Origin: Staphylococcus xylosus
GTDB lineage: Bacteria > Bacillota > Bacilli > Staphylococcales > Staphylococcaceae
Direction: 5' to 3'
Length of the DNA: 64,000 nucleotides
NCBI RefSeq assembly: GCF_002732165.1
Contig: NZ_MRZO01000004.1
Location: 186,001 to 250,000, forward strand
Shown here: positions 17,080 through 27,061 of the stretch, piece after piece
Layout of the letters: each line of letters opens with the position of its first letter
Numbering within the stretch: position 1 is the stretch's first letter
Notes under the pieces: generated by a model
Database searches by the model: none
What the model was told of the DNA's origin: nothing
The model's input: only the letters and a program-made list of their open reading frames with translations
Program-made: the position numbers and the translations under genes

Positions 17080-17622
17080 TTACAAATCAGTATCTTTCAA
17101 GCCATCACTTAAATGTTTTATGAAATTGTCAAACAGCTGTTGCTTCTTATTTTCATAGTCGCGGATATTTATAGCAGTAGTTGAAGCAGATTGTTTTGCT
17201 TGGCCAAATGTCGTGACTAAGGGGCTCTTTTTACTGAGTGAAAAATTTGTTTGCAAATAATCATTATAAAGTTTCGAGTCCTTTTGTATGATATGTAAAC
17301 GAGTGACTTGTTTCAATTCAATTAAGTTATTAAATTGTGCCATAACCACTTTTTTCTTATATGGATGGTGCAAGCGGTAGAATCCCTCATAATTCAAACG
17401 TTTTTCATCTAGGGATGTAATGTCGTGTAAATTATTTACACCCACTAATATATCTAGAATAGGCTCGGTAGGATAGTTAAAGTGTGAAGTTCCACCGATA
17501 TGATGTGTTGATTTAACAGGTGTATCAAGTAAGTTAAAGAGGATGTCGCTTAGTTCTTGGTATCGTTGTCGATAAATGTTGTTATGATCTTCTGTTATTA
17601 ATGGTTGGATATGAGAATACAT
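17080..17622 (-). CDS. GrpB/UPF0157 family protein
   Basis: The 180-residue protein has the HIGGTSHFNYPTEPILDILVGV motif of GrpB/UPF0157, a nucleotidyltransferase-fold family, followed by a Glu/Tyr/Arg-rich region and LHIIQKDSKLYNDYLQTNF. The biochemical function is not established in the family. It starts at ATG 17622 behind AAAGGCGTGG. It is a single gene; the 231-base gap toward murB has no obvious terminator. Confidence 0.8.
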   Translation of the reverse strand: MYSHIQPLITEDHNNIYRQRYQELSDILFNLLDTPVKSTHHIGGTSHFNYPTEPILDILVGVNNLHDITSLDEKRLNYEGFYRLHHPYKKKVVMAQFNNLIELKQVTRLHIIQKDSKLYNDYLQTNFSLSKKSPLVTTFGQAKQSASTTAINIRDYENKKQQLFDNFIKHLSDGLKDTDL

Positions 17623-17749
17623 GTAGGTTGTCCACGCCTTTCAATGTTTTGATAGAACTGTTAAACTGTAAATTCTGAAACAATATATCATATATCATTT
17701 TCAAGTTAAATAAGTTTCTGTATAATACTGATTGATAAGGAGTGCAGAA

Positions 17750-18643
17750 ATGAAAAAAATAATTTGCATTGTTTTATTGTTTTGCTTTTCAATTACACTA
17801 AGCGCATGTGGCAATGAAGGAGCTACCGAATTTAAAGACTTTGATAGTACGCTTAATGACGTAAAAACTAAGGAGAATGAACTAAAAAAAGTCATAGATG
17901 ATATTCATTTAAAGCGTTTAGATGATCTAAGCAAGACAGATATGACAGATAAAAATAAAAAAGAATTTAACGAGTTGCAAAATAAAGTAAATAGTAAATT
18001 GATTCCTAAGCTAGATAATTATGAAGCGTCAGCGAAAAAACTACCTGCTGATTCTGAAGAAACTAAAGAATTAAAATCAACATATTTAAAGTCAGTGGAA
18101 GATAAAAAAGCAGCTATTAATAACTTAAAAAACTTCATAGATTTGTGCAATCAAGCAGTTAAGGCAAACGAAGATATCTTAGATTATACTAAGTTATTTG
18201 AAAAAAATAGATCCCAGGTTGAAGCACATATACAAAAAGCAAGTGACGCTGGTTCGACAACTGATGTAAATAATTTTAAACATAAATTAGAGCAAAATAA
18301 TAAAGAGTTGAAAAACACAGCTGAAAAAGAAGCGAACTCAACGGATGCTACAAAAGTAAAACAGTCTATAGAAACACAAATTATGCCTTTAATTGATAAG
18401 CAAATTAAAGATTTGAATCAAACAGCAATAACAAATAATTATGTCAATGATGCTCGTAAAAATGCCATAGAAATGTATTACAGCTTACAAAATTATTATG
18501 AAACTCGAAAAGAGACGATAGATATTAGCGAACAATTAGACAAAATCAATGCTAAAGATTTACCTAAGAAGGGTGAAGATTTAGAGGAGTTTGACGCTGA
18601 TTTTGACAAAGAATATAATAATGTGAAAGAAGACTTTAATTAA
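17750..18643 (+). CDS. EMYY-motif lipoprotein
   Basis: Start chosen at ATG 17750 (AAGGAG eight bases upstream; the in-frame ATT/ATG at 17732 is in a region without one). The 297-residue protein begins with a lipoprotein signal, MKKIICIVLLFCFSITLSAC (lipobox LSAC, Cys20). The mature part is charged and strongly helical (Lys/Glu/Asn-rich) and contains AIEMYYSLQNYYETRKE, the motif naming a staphylococcal lipoprotein family. It is expected on the outer membrane face, acylated by Lgt. No function is known. Confidence 0.82.
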   Translation: MKKIICIVLLFCFSITLSACGNEGATEFKDFDSTLNDVKTKENELKKVIDDIHLKRLDDLSKTDMTDKNKKEFNELQNKVNSKLIPKLDNYEASAKKLPADSEETKELKSTYLKSVEDKKAAINNLKNFIDLCNQAVKANEDILDYTKLFEKNRSQVEAHIQKASDAGSTTDVNNFKHKLEQNNKELKNTAEKEANSTDATKVKQSIETQIMPLIDKQIKDLNQTAITNNYVNDARKNAIEMYYSLQNYYETRKETIDISEQLDKINAKDLPKKGEDLEEFDADFDKEYNNVKEDFN

Positions 18644-18683
18644 AAAGATTTTTTACTAAAGTTATAAAATTTAAAATAAACAG

Positions 18684-18712
18684 TTAACAACAAAAAGAGA
18701 GTTGTGTATAAT
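18684..18712 (+). promoter_or_regulatory. Sigma-A promoter of brxC-like gene
   Basis: TTAACA, a 17-base spacer and TATAAT form a near-consensus promoter, leaving a leader of about 80 bases. Confidence 0.7.
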
Positions 18713-18797
18713 TGGAAACAATGATGCGAGTATATCGTGTAAATTTCACACTTTTTGAAAAATCAATGTGTGTTAAATATTTTTAGAGGTGAATAGA

Positions 18798-19118
18798 ATG
18801 GCTATAAAGCTGAGTTCGATTGACCAGTTTGAGCAAATTATTAATGAAAATAAATATGTATTTGTACTGAAACATAGCGAAACATGCCCGATTTCAGCAA
18901 ATGCAATTGACCAATTCAACAAATTTTTATATGAAAGAGATATGGATGGTTATTATTTAATTGTACAACAAGAACGTGAATTATCTGATTATATAGAAGA
19001 AAAAACTAGTGTAAAACATGAATCACCACAAGCATTTTATTTTGTTGAGGGACAAGCAATTTGGAATGCGAGTCATGAAGACATTAATGTTTCGACTTTA
19101 GCAAGCGCTGAAGAATAA
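18798..19118 (+). CDS. brxC: YtxJ/BrxC-type bacillithiol-associated thiol protein
   Basis: ATG 18798 is used because AGAGGTG ends seven bases upstream; the in-frame GTG 18789 lies within that ribosome-binding site. The 106-residue protein is a small thioredoxin-like YtxJ family member. It has KHSETCPISANAIDQF, in which TCPIS is the redox motif, and ESPQAFYFVEGQAIW in place of the thioredoxin cis-Pro loop. BrxC-type proteins are implicated in de-bacillithiolation; the exact activity is inferred. It stands alone with a strong promoter and terminator. Confidence 0.85.
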   Translation: MAIKLSSIDQFEQIINENKYVFVLKHSETCPISANAIDQFNKFLYERDMDGYYLIVQQERELSDYIEEKTSVKHESPQAFYFVEGQAIWNASHEDINVSTLASAEE

Positions 19119-19139
19119 ACTACAATAAAATACAGATTC

Positions 19140-19193
19140 AAACGCTTGTTAAGCGCTTATCAATGAGGTAGGTGTTTAACAAGCGTTTCTTAT
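19140..19193 (+). terminator. Terminator after brxC-like gene
   Basis: Perfect 13-bp arms AAACGCTTGTTAA and TTAACAAGCGTTT are followed by CTTATAATG. The T tail is short. Confidence 0.7.
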
Positions 19194-19393
19194 AATGTGA
19201 AAAATTTTCTTCTGGCATGTATAATAAATAATTGAATAAGAAATGTAGACTACGATTTTATTGTTGCACATATACAGGTAAAGTATGTGGTGTTCATATA
19301 TTCGGGTGTATAAAATTGAAAAGTAATCATATATCCAATTTTTTACTTTTATCAATTAAAATTTTTAAAATAAAAATACTAGAGGTGACAAAA

Positions 19394-20518
19394 ATGAAAG
19401 TTTTAGTTGCGATGGATGAATTTAATGGGATTATTTCCAGCTATCAAGCGAATCGTTATGTTGAAGAAGCGGTAGCTAGCCAAATTGAAAAAGCAGACAT
19501 AGTGCAAGTACCTTTATTTAATGGACGCCATGAGCTTATGGATTCTGTCTTTCTTTGGCAGTCAGGTACTAAATATAGAATGTTGACACATGATGCTGAT
19601 ATGGAAGAAGTAGAAGCTGTATATGGCATCACAGATAGTGGTATGACTGTGATTGAAGGTAATCTGTTTTTAAAAGGTCAAAAGCCAATTAATGAACGTA
19701 CAAGTTATGGTTTGGGAGAAGTTATATTAGGTGCTTTAGAGAACGACGCGACGCATATTGTTATTTCCCTTGGTGGTATGGGTAGCTTTGATGGAGGCGC
19801 TGGTATGTTACAAGCATTGGGTGCTAAGTTTTACGATGACGAAGCGCAGGAAATTGACTTACGACAAGGTAGCCATAAATTGAAATATATACGTAAAATT
19901 GATATTTCCGGATTACATCCAAAATTAAATAACGTACGTTTTCAATTAATGTCAGATTTTGATAGTAAAATTTATGGTAAAAATAGTGAGATTATGCAGA
20001 CTTATGAGGCTTATGGGATAACACGTAGCAATGCTGCTGAAATTGATAACTTGATTTGGTACTTAAGTGAAATGTTCAAAAGTGAACTAAGACTTGTGCT
20101 TGGGCCAGTGCAAAGAGGTGGCGCTGGTGGTGGTATCGCTGCAGTATTAAATGCGCTCTATAATGCAGAAATCATGACTAGCCATGAACTCGTAGATCAA
20201 ATCACACATTTAGATGCATTGATTGAGCAAGCAGATTTAATCATTTTTGGTGAAGGTATAAATGAAGAAGATCAAATTCTTGAAACAACAACCTTACGCT
20301 TAGCAGAATTAGCTACAAAATATAATAAGCCTTCAATAGCAATTTGTGCCACTGATGATAAGTTTGATTTGTTTGAATCTATAGGTGTTACCGCAATGTT
20401 TAATACATTTATTGAAATGCCAGAAAGTTTTACTGATTTTAAAATGGGAATTCAAATCAGGCATTACACTGTTCAAGCGATTAAGTTATTAAAAACGCAA
20501 TTTGATATAAACAAATAG
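19394..20518 (+). CDS. Glycerate kinase
   Basis: Start at ATG 19394 (MKVLVAMDEFNGIISSYQAN) behind AGAGGTG; the frame is open further upstream without a ribosome-binding site. The 374-residue protein matches the type II glycerate kinase family (GlxK/GarK): THIVISLGGMGSFDGGAGML, GPVQRGGAGGGIAAVL and ADLIIFGEGINEED. It phosphorylates D-glycerate with ATP, linking glyoxylate/serine-derived glycerate to lower glycolysis. It appears monocistronic. It could be specific for another hydroxyacid, but the fold and motifs are clear. Confidence 0.88.
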   Translation: MKVLVAMDEFNGIISSYQANRYVEEAVASQIEKADIVQVPLFNGRHELMDSVFLWQSGTKYRMLTHDADMEEVEAVYGITDSGMTVIEGNLFLKGQKPINERTSYGLGEVILGALENDATHIVISLGGMGSFDGGAGMLQALGAKFYDDEAQEIDLRQGSHKLKYIRKIDISGLHPKLNNVRFQLMSDFDSKIYGKNSEIMQTYEAYGITRSNAAEIDNLIWYLSEMFKSELRLVLGPVQRGGAGGGIAAVLNALYNAEIMTSHELVDQITHLDALIEQADLIIFGEGINEEDQILETTTLRLAELATKYNKPSIAICATDDKFDLFESIGVTAMFNTFIEMPESFTDFKMGIQIRHYTVQAIKLLKTQFDINK

Positions 20519-20657
20519 ATTCAGGATTAAAGTGCGTCGCTAGTTTTCTTTTTGAATGGCGTTTCAAATTATTATTATGATAAATAGTTTTTAGTAACTG
20601 CATCCGTTATGTTGCTATCCTTTAGTGAGAATATGTTGTTAAGCATGATAAAAATTA

Positions 20658-20696
20658 AGGTTCCGAGACATATGAAAATGTCTTGGAACCTATTTT
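20658..20696. terminator. Bidirectional terminator between glycerate kinase and pepT
   Basis: Arms AGGTTCCGAGACAT and ATGTCTTGGAACCT form a 14-bp stem with one G-T pair, followed by ATTTTAA on the plus strand; on the minus strand the sequence after the stem is TAATTTTTA. Confidence 0.8.
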
Positions 20697-20709
20697 AATA
20701 CATATATAA

Positions 20710-21942
20710 TTATTTTTGATAAGTTTGTACGACTTCTTCAGTAATGCCGATAATGACTTTAATAGCTTTCTCCATTACATCAATAGATGCGTATTCAAAA
20801 GGACCATGGAAATTATCACAGCCAGTAAAGATATTTGGCGTAGGTAACCCCATATAAGAGAGTTGTGAACCATCTGTACCTCCACGAATTGGGGCGGTAT
20901 TGGCTGGGATATTTAATTTAGCAAAAACACGTTTTGGTATGTCAATAACATGTGGATTTGCCGAAATTTTTTCACCCATATTATAATATTGATCATTGAT
21001 TTCAATTTCAATAGGATTGTCTTCAAAATGCGTATTGATATCATTTTTAATTTCGACTAAACGTTTTTTACGCAAGTCAAATTGATTACTGTCATGATCG
21101 CGAACAATATAATGAAGTGTTGTTTTTTCAACGTCACCATTCATTTTCATCAAATGATAAAAACCTTCATAACCTTCAGTTCTTTCAGGGACTTCGTTTG
21201 GTGGAAGTAATGAATTAAATTGCTGACCTAATAATACAGCATTAATCATAGCGTCTTTTGCTGAACCTGGATGTACGTTGACTCCGTGACAAGTTACGAT
21301 CGCTTCAGCAGCATTAAAGCTTTCATATTGTAATTCTCCATATTCACTACCATCCATCGTGTACGCAAAGTCAGCGTTAAAGCGTTCGACATCAAATTCA
21401 TGAGGACCTCTACCGATTTCTTCATCTGGCGTAAATGCAACACGTATACGCCCATGTTTTATTTCAGGATGTGAAGTTAGGTATTTTAAAGCTTCCATAA
21501 TTTCAACTACACCAGCTTTATCATCAGCGCCCAATAATGATGTTCCATCTGTAACCATAAGTGTGTGGCCTTCAACGTTTTTCATGTTTGGAAAAACATC
21601 TTGACTTAAAACGCGACTCGTATCTCCAAGTTGAATCGGTTTGCCATCATAAGATTTAATTATTTGTGGATTGACATTCGTAGCGTTGAAGTCTGGTGAT
21701 GTATCGACGTGTGCTAAAAAACCAACAGTCGGTAGATCAGCATCCGCATTGCTTTCTAATGTTGCAAATAAGTAGCCTTGTTCATCGATGTCCGTCTCTA
21801 ATCCAAAGTCAGTCAATTCATCATTTAACAAGTTTAATAAATCCCACTGTTTCTCTGTAGATGGTGTCGTATTAGATTCTGGATCGGATTGTGTGTCAAT
21901 AGTTACGTATCTTGTCAGTCTTTCAATTATGTCTTGTTTCAT
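20710..21942 (-). CDS. pepT: Peptidase T (tripeptide aminopeptidase)
   Basis: The 410-residue zinc metallopeptidase of family M20B removes N-terminal residues from tripeptides in the cytoplasm. Zinc ligands and catalytic residues are in [39 protein letters not shown] and [11 protein letters not shown], with the late ligand in [11 protein letters not shown] and RGGTDGSQL nearby. AAGGGGTG precedes ATG 21942. It complements the POT peptide transporters functionally. The length matches other staphylococcal PepT. Confidence 0.96.
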   Translation of the reverse strand: MKQDIIERLTRYVTIDTQSDPESNTTPSTEKQWDLLNLLNDELTDFGLETDIDEQGYLFATLESNADADLPTVGFLAHVDTSPDFNATNVNPQIIKSYDGKPIQLGDTSRVLSQDVFPNMKNVEGHTLMVTDGTSLLGADDKAGVVEIMEALKYLTSHPEIKHGRIRVAFTPDEEIGRGPHEFDVERFNADFAYTMDGSEYGELQYESFNAAEAIVTCHGVNVHPGSAKDAMINAVLLGQQFNSLLPPNEVPERTEGYEGFYHLMKMNGDVEKTTLHYIVRDHDSNQFDLRKKRLVEIKNDINTHFEDNPIEIEINDQYYNMGEKISANPHVIDIPKRVFAKLNIPANTAPIRGGTDGSQLSYMGLPTPNIFTGCDNFHGPFEYASIDVMEKAIKVIIGITEEVVQTYQK

Positions 21943-21959
21943 AAAAACACCCCTTAAAG

Positions 21960-22460
21960 TTAAGCTCTATTGTTCATATTGTAAGATTTTTTATAAGTTT
22001 TGCCATTCATTTTACCATAATGTTGTTTTATCCGTGTATAGATATAATAAATAATCTCTGCACATAAAATACCAAAAGCAATTGCTCCTGAAATTAGAGT
22101 TACTTCTAAAAATGTATTAACAGCGTGTGTGTATTCATTACTTACTAAAAATCGTGTCGCTTCATATGCTAAGCCACCTGGTACAAGTGGAATAATACCA
22201 GGTACAATGAAGATGATTACAGGCCGTTTGTATCGTCTACTCATGACGTGACTCATTAATCCTAAGATAAAACTACCTAGAAAAGATGCTAGCACTTTAC
22301 CTAAATCACCATCAAAGGTCAACTTATAGATTATCCAGCCCATTGCGCCTACAAAACCACATGCTAAAAGGAGGCGTCTTGGTGCATTGAACAGAATTGA
22401 AAATAGCATTGTTGCAAGAAAGCTAATTATAAATTGTGAAAAATAATATACAATGGCCAT
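21960..22460 (-). CDS. Threonine/serine exporter family protein, small subunit (ThrE_2 type)
   Basis: The 166-residue membrane protein has about four or five helices and contains [23 protein letters not shown], the conserved proline/glycine motif of the ThrE second half (DUF3815/ThrE_2). In many bacteria the two halves are fused in one ThrE protein; here they are separate adjacent genes. AAGGAGTG precedes ATG 22460. It lies 18 bases after its partner and 17 bases before pepT, so it may be co-transcribed with pepT. Substrate (Thr, Ser or other small molecules) is inferred. Confidence 0.85.
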   Translation of the reverse strand: MAIVYYFSQFIISFLATMLFSILFNAPRRLLLACGFVGAMGWIIYKLTFDGDLGKVLASFLGSFILGLMSHVMSRRYKRPVIIFIVPGIIPLVPGGLAYEATRFLVSNEYTHAVNTFLEVTLISGAIAFGILCAEIIYYIYTRIKQHYGKMNGKTYKKSYNMNNRA

Positions 22461-22478
22461 GATGTTAGCACTCCTTCT

Positions 22479-23240
22479 TTAAAATATTAATAAAACTATA
22501 GCAACACCAGCACCAATAGCAAATGAAGTTAACGCCGCTTCAACACCACGTGACATACCAGCAAGTAATTCTCCAGCCATCAAATCACGTATAGCGTTAG
22601 TAATCAAAATACCAGGTACAAGAGGCATTACACCAGCAATGGTTATAATATCTTGATTATGGGCCCAACCTATTTTGGTGAAAGCAGAGGCTATCATGAT
22701 AACCACTGTTGCACTAATGAACTCAGAAAAGAATTTAATCTGTATGTAACGTTGTACATAATTAAAGGTTAAAAAAGCACCCGCGCCAGCAATGATAGCG
22801 AAAATAAAGTCTTGGATGATTCCACCAAACATGAATAGGAAAAAGCCACATGCAATCGGTGCTGCCAAGAAATTAGTTATGGATGAATATTGTAAAGAAG
22901 CGTGATGCAAATGTACCAATTCAGATTTTGCTTGATCTATATTAAGCTCATTATTAGAAATTTTTCGTGAGAGACTGTTAGTCAAAGCAATTTTTTCTAA
23001 GTCTGTTGTACGTTCGCGAATTCTGACAAGCCGTGTATTAGTACGGTTATTTAGTGAGAAAATAATTGCAGTAGATGTCACAAAGCTATATGTATCATCT
23101 AAACCAAAACTCGCAGCTATACGTGTCATCGTGTCTTCAACACGGTATGTTTCAGCGCCACTTTCAAGTAAAATTCTTCCTGCAATAAGCACGACATCAA
23201 TGACTTTATCCTCATCAATAATCGTAATTGAATCTGACAT
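22479..23240 (-). CDS. Threonine/serine exporter family protein, large subunit (ThrE_1 type)
   Basis: Start at ATG 23240 (MSDSITIIDEDKVIDVVLIA) because CAGGGGGTG lies just upstream; the open frame extends to 23366 without support. The 253-residue protein has the soluble ThrE_1/DUF1212 N-terminus (ILLESGAETYRVEDTMTRIA, FVTSTAIIFS) followed by about five membrane helices including GVMPLVPGILITNAIRDLMAGE. It should pair with the small subunit to form an amino-acid exporter. Three copies of an 11-bp element lie in its upstream region. Confidence 0.87.
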   Translation of the reverse strand: MSDSITIIDEDKVIDVVLIAGRILLESGAETYRVEDTMTRIAASFGLDDTYSFVTSTAIIFSLNNRTNTRLVRIRERTTDLEKIALTNSLSRKISNNELNIDQAKSELVHLHHASLQYSSITNFLAAPIACGFFLFMFGGIIQDFIFAIIAGAGAFLTFNYVQRYIQIKFFSEFISATVVIMIASAFTKIGWAHNQDIITIAGVMPLVPGILITNAIRDLMAGELLAGMSRGVEAALTSFAIGAGVAIVLLIF

Positions 23241-23271
23241 AGCTTTGCACCCCCTGAAAAATTTTAGAACA

Positions 23272-23307
23272 ATTGAAAGTTTACATTGTACAATTGAAAC
23301 TTTCAAT
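23272..23307. repeat. Inverted repeat ATTGAAAGTTT in exporter leader
   Basis: ATTGAAAGTTT (23272-23282) faces AAACTTTCAAT (23297-23307), and a third direct copy occurs at 23392-23402. The pair flanks a short TACATTGTACAATTG stretch. It could be an RNA hairpin in the leader or an operator. Confidence 0.5.
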
Positions 23308-23596
23308 AGCAATTCATACGCCATCATCATTTTTTTATATTCCATTATATATTGTAACAAACTCAATTGTATAACTATAACAGTTTATAGAATTGAAAGT
23401 TTTAGCTAAAGATATTAAAGTTAGTAGCTACTTCATTAGATTAACACTGCTTGTCATAATGATTTGATGAATTCTAAATATAAAAAACTTAAAGTTTTTA
23501 GTATATGAAGTAAATGATAGTTTAATTCATAACGGTTGTTCAAGTTAGAGATGTATTTCGTATTAAAAGTTGATTTGATAGGGATTTAAGTCTATC

Positions 23597-23635
23597 AAAA
23601 AAAGACAAACAACTTCTGATGAGTGTTTGTCTTTT
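23597..23635 (-). terminator. Terminator of gdpS
   Basis: Arms AAAAGACAAAC and GTTTGTCTTTT pair perfectly (23600-23610, 23625-23635). On the minus strand the stem is followed by T residues. Confidence 0.8.
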
Positions 23636-23765
23636 GATTAGTATAAATCATGTTGTGAGGTACTAGGAAGTTATTTTAAGATAGAACAACTCCCAAGTTA
23701 TGTTTAACAATAGGTTTATGGACTGAGCTCATATAGACACAACTATAAATATGTTTTAAAGGGAT

Positions 23766-24836
23766 TTATAGTTTAACAATAGGGTTGAACATCACTTGAT
23801 TACGGCCTTCATTTTTAGCCATATGCAACATATCATCTGCGATTTTAAACACTTTACGTTGTGATTTATAATCATCTGCTGTTAAATAGCCAACACCTAT
23901 TGAAACAGATAACTTAATAACCTCTTTATTAGGCAAATGGAAAGTCGATTGTTCTACACCACCACGAATACTCTCGCTTAATTTAACACATTGATCTAAA
24001 GTATAGTCGTATAAAACAATAGAGAATTCCTCGCCACCATTACGATAAATACTAAATTCTTGCGGTACATAATTTTTAAGAAGTTGTGCAACTTGTCTTA
24101 GTACGGCATCACCAGATTGATGCGAAAATTTATCATTTACATCTTTAAAGCCATCGATATCGATGAGCAACAGTCCAATACTTTGGTTATTTTTCTCAGC
24201 GATGCTTGTCGTTTCATTAAGGTGTCTGTCGAATTCTTTAACGTTACCTAAACCTGTTAAATAATCAAACTTATCTTCATTTTCATAACGATTTACTAAA
24301 GAGAAAAAATACCAAATATCTACAAATGTAATTGACGAAGTAATCATTAATATAAATGATATAGGTATTAGGAATAATACCTCTGTAATTTCGTAATACG
24401 GACTTATGAGTGATAAGATAAAGAAAATAACAAGTGTAATCGCATTAAGAATTTGTAGTGAAATAATGTCGTTTTGTTTTAAAAATGGGCCGACAGCACC
24501 AACAATCACAGCGATAACGATGAGTATCATAGCTGCAATAATCGTATAGTCACCAATTAGAACGTTTACTAACCCTACGATTAATGCTGAAAGCACAGTG
24601 TAAAACATGTTTGTATATCTACCTAAGAAGAGTATAGGTATGAAGGTTAAGTAAAGCGTATATTGGTTAAATAATGGTACGGGATATGCAGATAATAAAA
24701 GTGCTACTATGGTCATTAAAACAGTAACATATTCTTTAGAAAACACCATGTTTTTATTTTCTGAATACTGTAAGCGATGAAATAAATAGATACCTGCTAC
24801 TGTAACAGAAATATTATAAATAATAGCTTCAAACAT
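23766..24836 (-). CDS. gdpS: GGDEF domain membrane protein GdpS
   Basis: The 356-residue protein has about six N-terminal membrane helices (residues 1-180, 5TM-LYT-like sensor) and a C-terminal GGDEF domain (about 185-356) with [21 protein letters not shown] and the signature GGEEF at residues 267-271. In S. aureus and S. epidermidis GdpS is described as the only intact GGDEF protein, and its effect on biofilm genes was reported to be independent of cyclic di-GMP. AGAGGAGTG precedes ATG 24836. It is monocistronic. Confidence 0.92.
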   Translation of the reverse strand: MFEAIIYNISVTVAGIYLFHRLQYSENKNMVFSKEYVTVLMTIVALLLSAYPVPLFNQYTLYLTFIPILFLGRYTNMFYTVLSALIVGLVNVLIGDYTIIAAMILIVIAVIVGAVGPFLKQNDIISLQILNAITLVIFFILSLISPYYEITEVLFLIPISFILMITSSITFVDIWYFFSLVNRYENEDKFDYLTGLGNVKEFDRHLNETTSIAEKNNQSIGLLLIDIDGFKDVNDKFSHQSGDAVLRQVAQLLKNYVPQEFSIYRNGGEEFSIVLYDYTLDQCVKLSESIRGGVEQSTFHLPNKEVIKLSVSIGVGYLTADDYKSQRKVFKIADDMLHMAKNEGRNQVMFNPIVKL

Positions 24837-25239
24837 TTAATTTGACACTCCTCTTTAATTAACACTTAGTAATTGTAAGTGAAAACTTACAATTTGTCAT
24901 CTTTATGAAAATAGAAATTTATAACATTCACTTAACATTCGTGTTAAAATGATTTTTTGAGTGAATACATATAACGATTCACTTTGAAATTTAAATATTT
25001 AAGAAATAATCATAAGACTTATTAATTATCGCATTTCGAGTTGTATAAGTAAAAGTGTATAGGGTATTATAGAATTATGTAATATATCAGACTATACAAC
25101 AATTGTAATTAATTTTTTAAATTTACATAAGCGGATAAATAAGATGATGATTAGCTTACAATTAATTTAAATAATTATTTTTAACTTAGAATTTTGAAAT
25201 CAAAAAATAAAATAGAATTATATTAATGAAGGTGAACTG
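24837..25239. other. Divergent intergenic region gdpS / tagO
   Basis: This 403-base A/T-rich gap must hold both promoters. I see the gdpS leader hairpin (24871-24894) and an interrupted AGTGAATACATATAACGATTCACT repeat (about 24960-24984). There is a GGGTAT (about 25061-25066) that could be a sigma-B -10, but its upstream element is poorly placed. No gene is seen. Confidence 0.45.
24871..24894. other. Leader hairpin or operator of gdpS
   Basis: AATTGTAAGT-GAAA-ACTTACAATT is a perfect 10-bp inverted repeat with a 4-base loop, 35 bases upstream of the gdpS start. No T tail follows on the minus strand, so it is not a simple terminator. Confidence 0.5.
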
Positions 25240-26301
25240 ATGTATACATTATTATTAATCATTTTTTCAATGATTGTCAGTTTGATACTTACACCAATAG
25301 TTATAAAGGTTTCACATAAATTAGGGATTGTGGATCAACCGAATTTTAGAAAGGTACATACTAAACCTATATCCGTACTTGGTGGAACTGTAATACTCAT
25401 ATCATTTTTAGTAGGGATATGGCTTGGACATCCTATAGAAACGGAAGTTAAACCTCTGGTTATTGGGTCAGTGTTAATCTACTTGGTGGGACTCATAGAT
25501 GATATTTATGATTTGAAACCAATAATTAAATTATTAGGACAAGTAATTGCAGCACTTGTTGTTGTTTATTATGGTGTGACTATTGATTTTATTTCTTTAC
25601 CTATTGGGCCGACGATTCATTTTGGTATACTAGGCATACCGATTACAGTTATTTGGATTGTGGCAATTACTAATGCGATTAATTTAATAGATGGACTAGA
25701 TGGTTTAGCATCTGGTGTTTCAATGATTGCATTAATGACGATAGGTTTTATCGCCATCTTACAAGCAAATATATTCATTATGATGATTTGTAGTGTTTTA
25801 ATTGGAGCGCTTCTAGGATTCTTATTCTTTAATTTCCATCCAGCAAAAATCTTTTTAGGCGATAGTGGTGCTTTGCTTGTCGGTTTTATCGTAGGTTTCT
25901 TATCGTTGCTCGGATTTAAAAATATTACCTTTGTATCATTATTCTTCCCGATTGTTATTTTAGCTGTACCATTTATTGATACGCTCTTTGCTATGATTCG
26001 TCGTGTGAAGAAAGGTCAGCATATTATGCAAGCTGATAAATCTCATCTACATCATAAATTTTTAGAACTTGGCTATTCACATCGTCAAACTGTACTATTG
26101 ATATATTCTATAGCAATACTATTTAGTCTTGCTAGTATAATTTTATATCTATCTCAACCGTGGGGCGTACTCATGATGTTTATTTTGATTTTAATCACAA
26201 TTGAACTTATCGTAGAATTTACGGGATTGATTGATGATGATTATAGACCATTATTAAAATTAATTGAAAATAAAGAACAGCATGACGATTATCACAAGTA
26301 A
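25240..26301 (+). CDS. tagO: Undecaprenyl-phosphate N-acetylglucosaminyl-1-phosphate transferase
   Basis: The 353-residue membrane enzyme of the MraY/WecA/TagO family transfers GlcNAc-1-phosphate to undecaprenyl phosphate, the first step of wall teichoic acid synthesis. Motifs: RKVHTKPISVLGG near the N-terminus, the Asp-rich LVGLIDDIYDLKP, NAINLIDGLDGLASG, FLGDSGALLVGF, and the cytoplasmic His motif KSHLHHKFLELG. About eleven membrane helices are visible. GAAGGTG precedes ATG 25240. It is monocistronic and followed by a terminator. Confidence 0.95.
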   Translation: MYTLLLIIFSMIVSLILTPIVIKVSHKLGIVDQPNFRKVHTKPISVLGGTVILISFLVGIWLGHPIETEVKPLVIGSVLIYLVGLIDDIYDLKPIIKLLGQVIAALVVVYYGVTIDFISLPIGPTIHFGILGIPITVIWIVAITNAINLIDGLDGLASGVSMIALMTIGFIAILQANIFIMMICSVLIGALLGFLFFNFHPAKIFLGDSGALLVGFIVGFLSLLGFKNITFVSLFFPIVILAVPFIDTLFAMIRRVKKGQHIMQADKSHLHHKFLELGYSHRQTVLLIYSIAILFSLASIILYLSQPWGVLMMFILILITIELIVEFTGLIDDDYRPLLKLIENKEQHDDYHK

Positions 26302-26333
26302 CAATCTGAAAATTGGTCATAGTAATACAAAGG

Positions 26334-26366
26334 CACCTCCATATTATTGGAGGTGTATTTTTTTAT
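26334..26366 (+). terminator. Terminator of tagO
   Basis: CACCTCC and GGAGGTG form a stem with an AT-rich loop, followed by TATTTTTTTA. Confidence 0.85.
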
Positions 26367-26419
26367 GCTTAAAATTTAAGACAATATATTAATCGAAAGT
26401 TAATTTAATGACTCAAACG

Positions 26420-27061
26420 TTAATTTGTAGGAATATCGAAAGGCAGACGAACTGTCTCGCCCTCAATTAAATTATAATTACCTGAAGTAGTGCGATTTAA
26501 AAATGTTAGAAAGATATCGTAATCGGAAGTTACAACATCAATATGATAACTCACTTTGTCCGTGTAGTTTTGCTCGCGCAATAAGAAAGGTGTGCTTTCT
26601 AACTCGTATTCAAACTTGCCTGTTAAATCATAACCTATAGTTACAGTAGTAGGTATAGCAGGGCGTAAAGCGACACGTCCGATATCAAATATGACATCCC
26701 TCACAGCGCCACTATAAGCGCGTATTAAGCCGCCACCGCCTAATTTAATTCCACCGAAGTAACGTGTAACCACGACGCATGCATTGTGGATTTCAAGCTT
26801 TTTTAGAATTTCTAACATTGGTACGCCGGCTGTACCACTTGGTTCACCGTCATCATTTGCTTTTTGAATGTTCATTTGATCACCAATTGTGTATGCCGAA
26901 CAGTTATGATTAGCTTCTTTATGTTTTGCTTTGACAGCTGCAATAAAATCTTTTGCTTCATCTTCTGATTCAACAGGTTTAATATGCGCTATAAAACGCG
27001 ACTTACTAATTATATTTTCAATCGTATGTTCTTGTTTAATTGTTTTGATTGTGTCATCCAT
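26420..27061 (-). CDS. yvyE: YigZ/IMPACT family protein
   Basis: The 213-residue protein has the UPF0029 N-terminal domain (SRFIAHIKPVESEDEAKDFI, NHNCSAYTIGD, DDGEPSGTAGVPMLEIL, VVVTRYFGGIKLGGGGLIRAY) and the C-terminal DUF1949-type domain. Homologues relate to eukaryotic IMPACT; in bacteria the role is unknown, with ribosome or RNA-related suggestions. GAGGTGA precedes ATG 27061. In Bacillus the homologue neighbours tagO and degV, as here. Confidence 0.92.
   Translation of the reverse strand: MDDTIKTIKQEHTIENIISKSRFIAHIKPVESEDEAKDFIAAVKAKHKEANHNCSAYTIGDQMNIQKANDDGEPSGTAGVPMLEILKKLEIHNACVVVTRYFGGIKLGGGGLIRAYSGAVRDVIFDIGRVALRPAIPTTVTIGYDLTGKFEYELESTPFLLREQNYTDKVSYHIDVVTSDYDIFLTFLNRTTSGNYNLIEGETVRLPFDIPTN

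Larger units (their letters stand above)
23241..23765. other. Intergenic region thrE-like genes / gdpS
   Basis: This 525-base gap holds the leader/promoter region of the exporter operon, with three copies of ATTGAAAGTTT, a probable minus-strand -10 TATAAT (23344-23349), and the gdpS terminator (23597-23635). No gene is seen. Confidence 0.5.

Noticed and set aside
25040..25070. Possible sigma-B promoter before tagO (GGGTAT)
   Set aside because: The upstream GTTGTA is a poor -35 and the spacing of about 16 is outside the usual 12-15.
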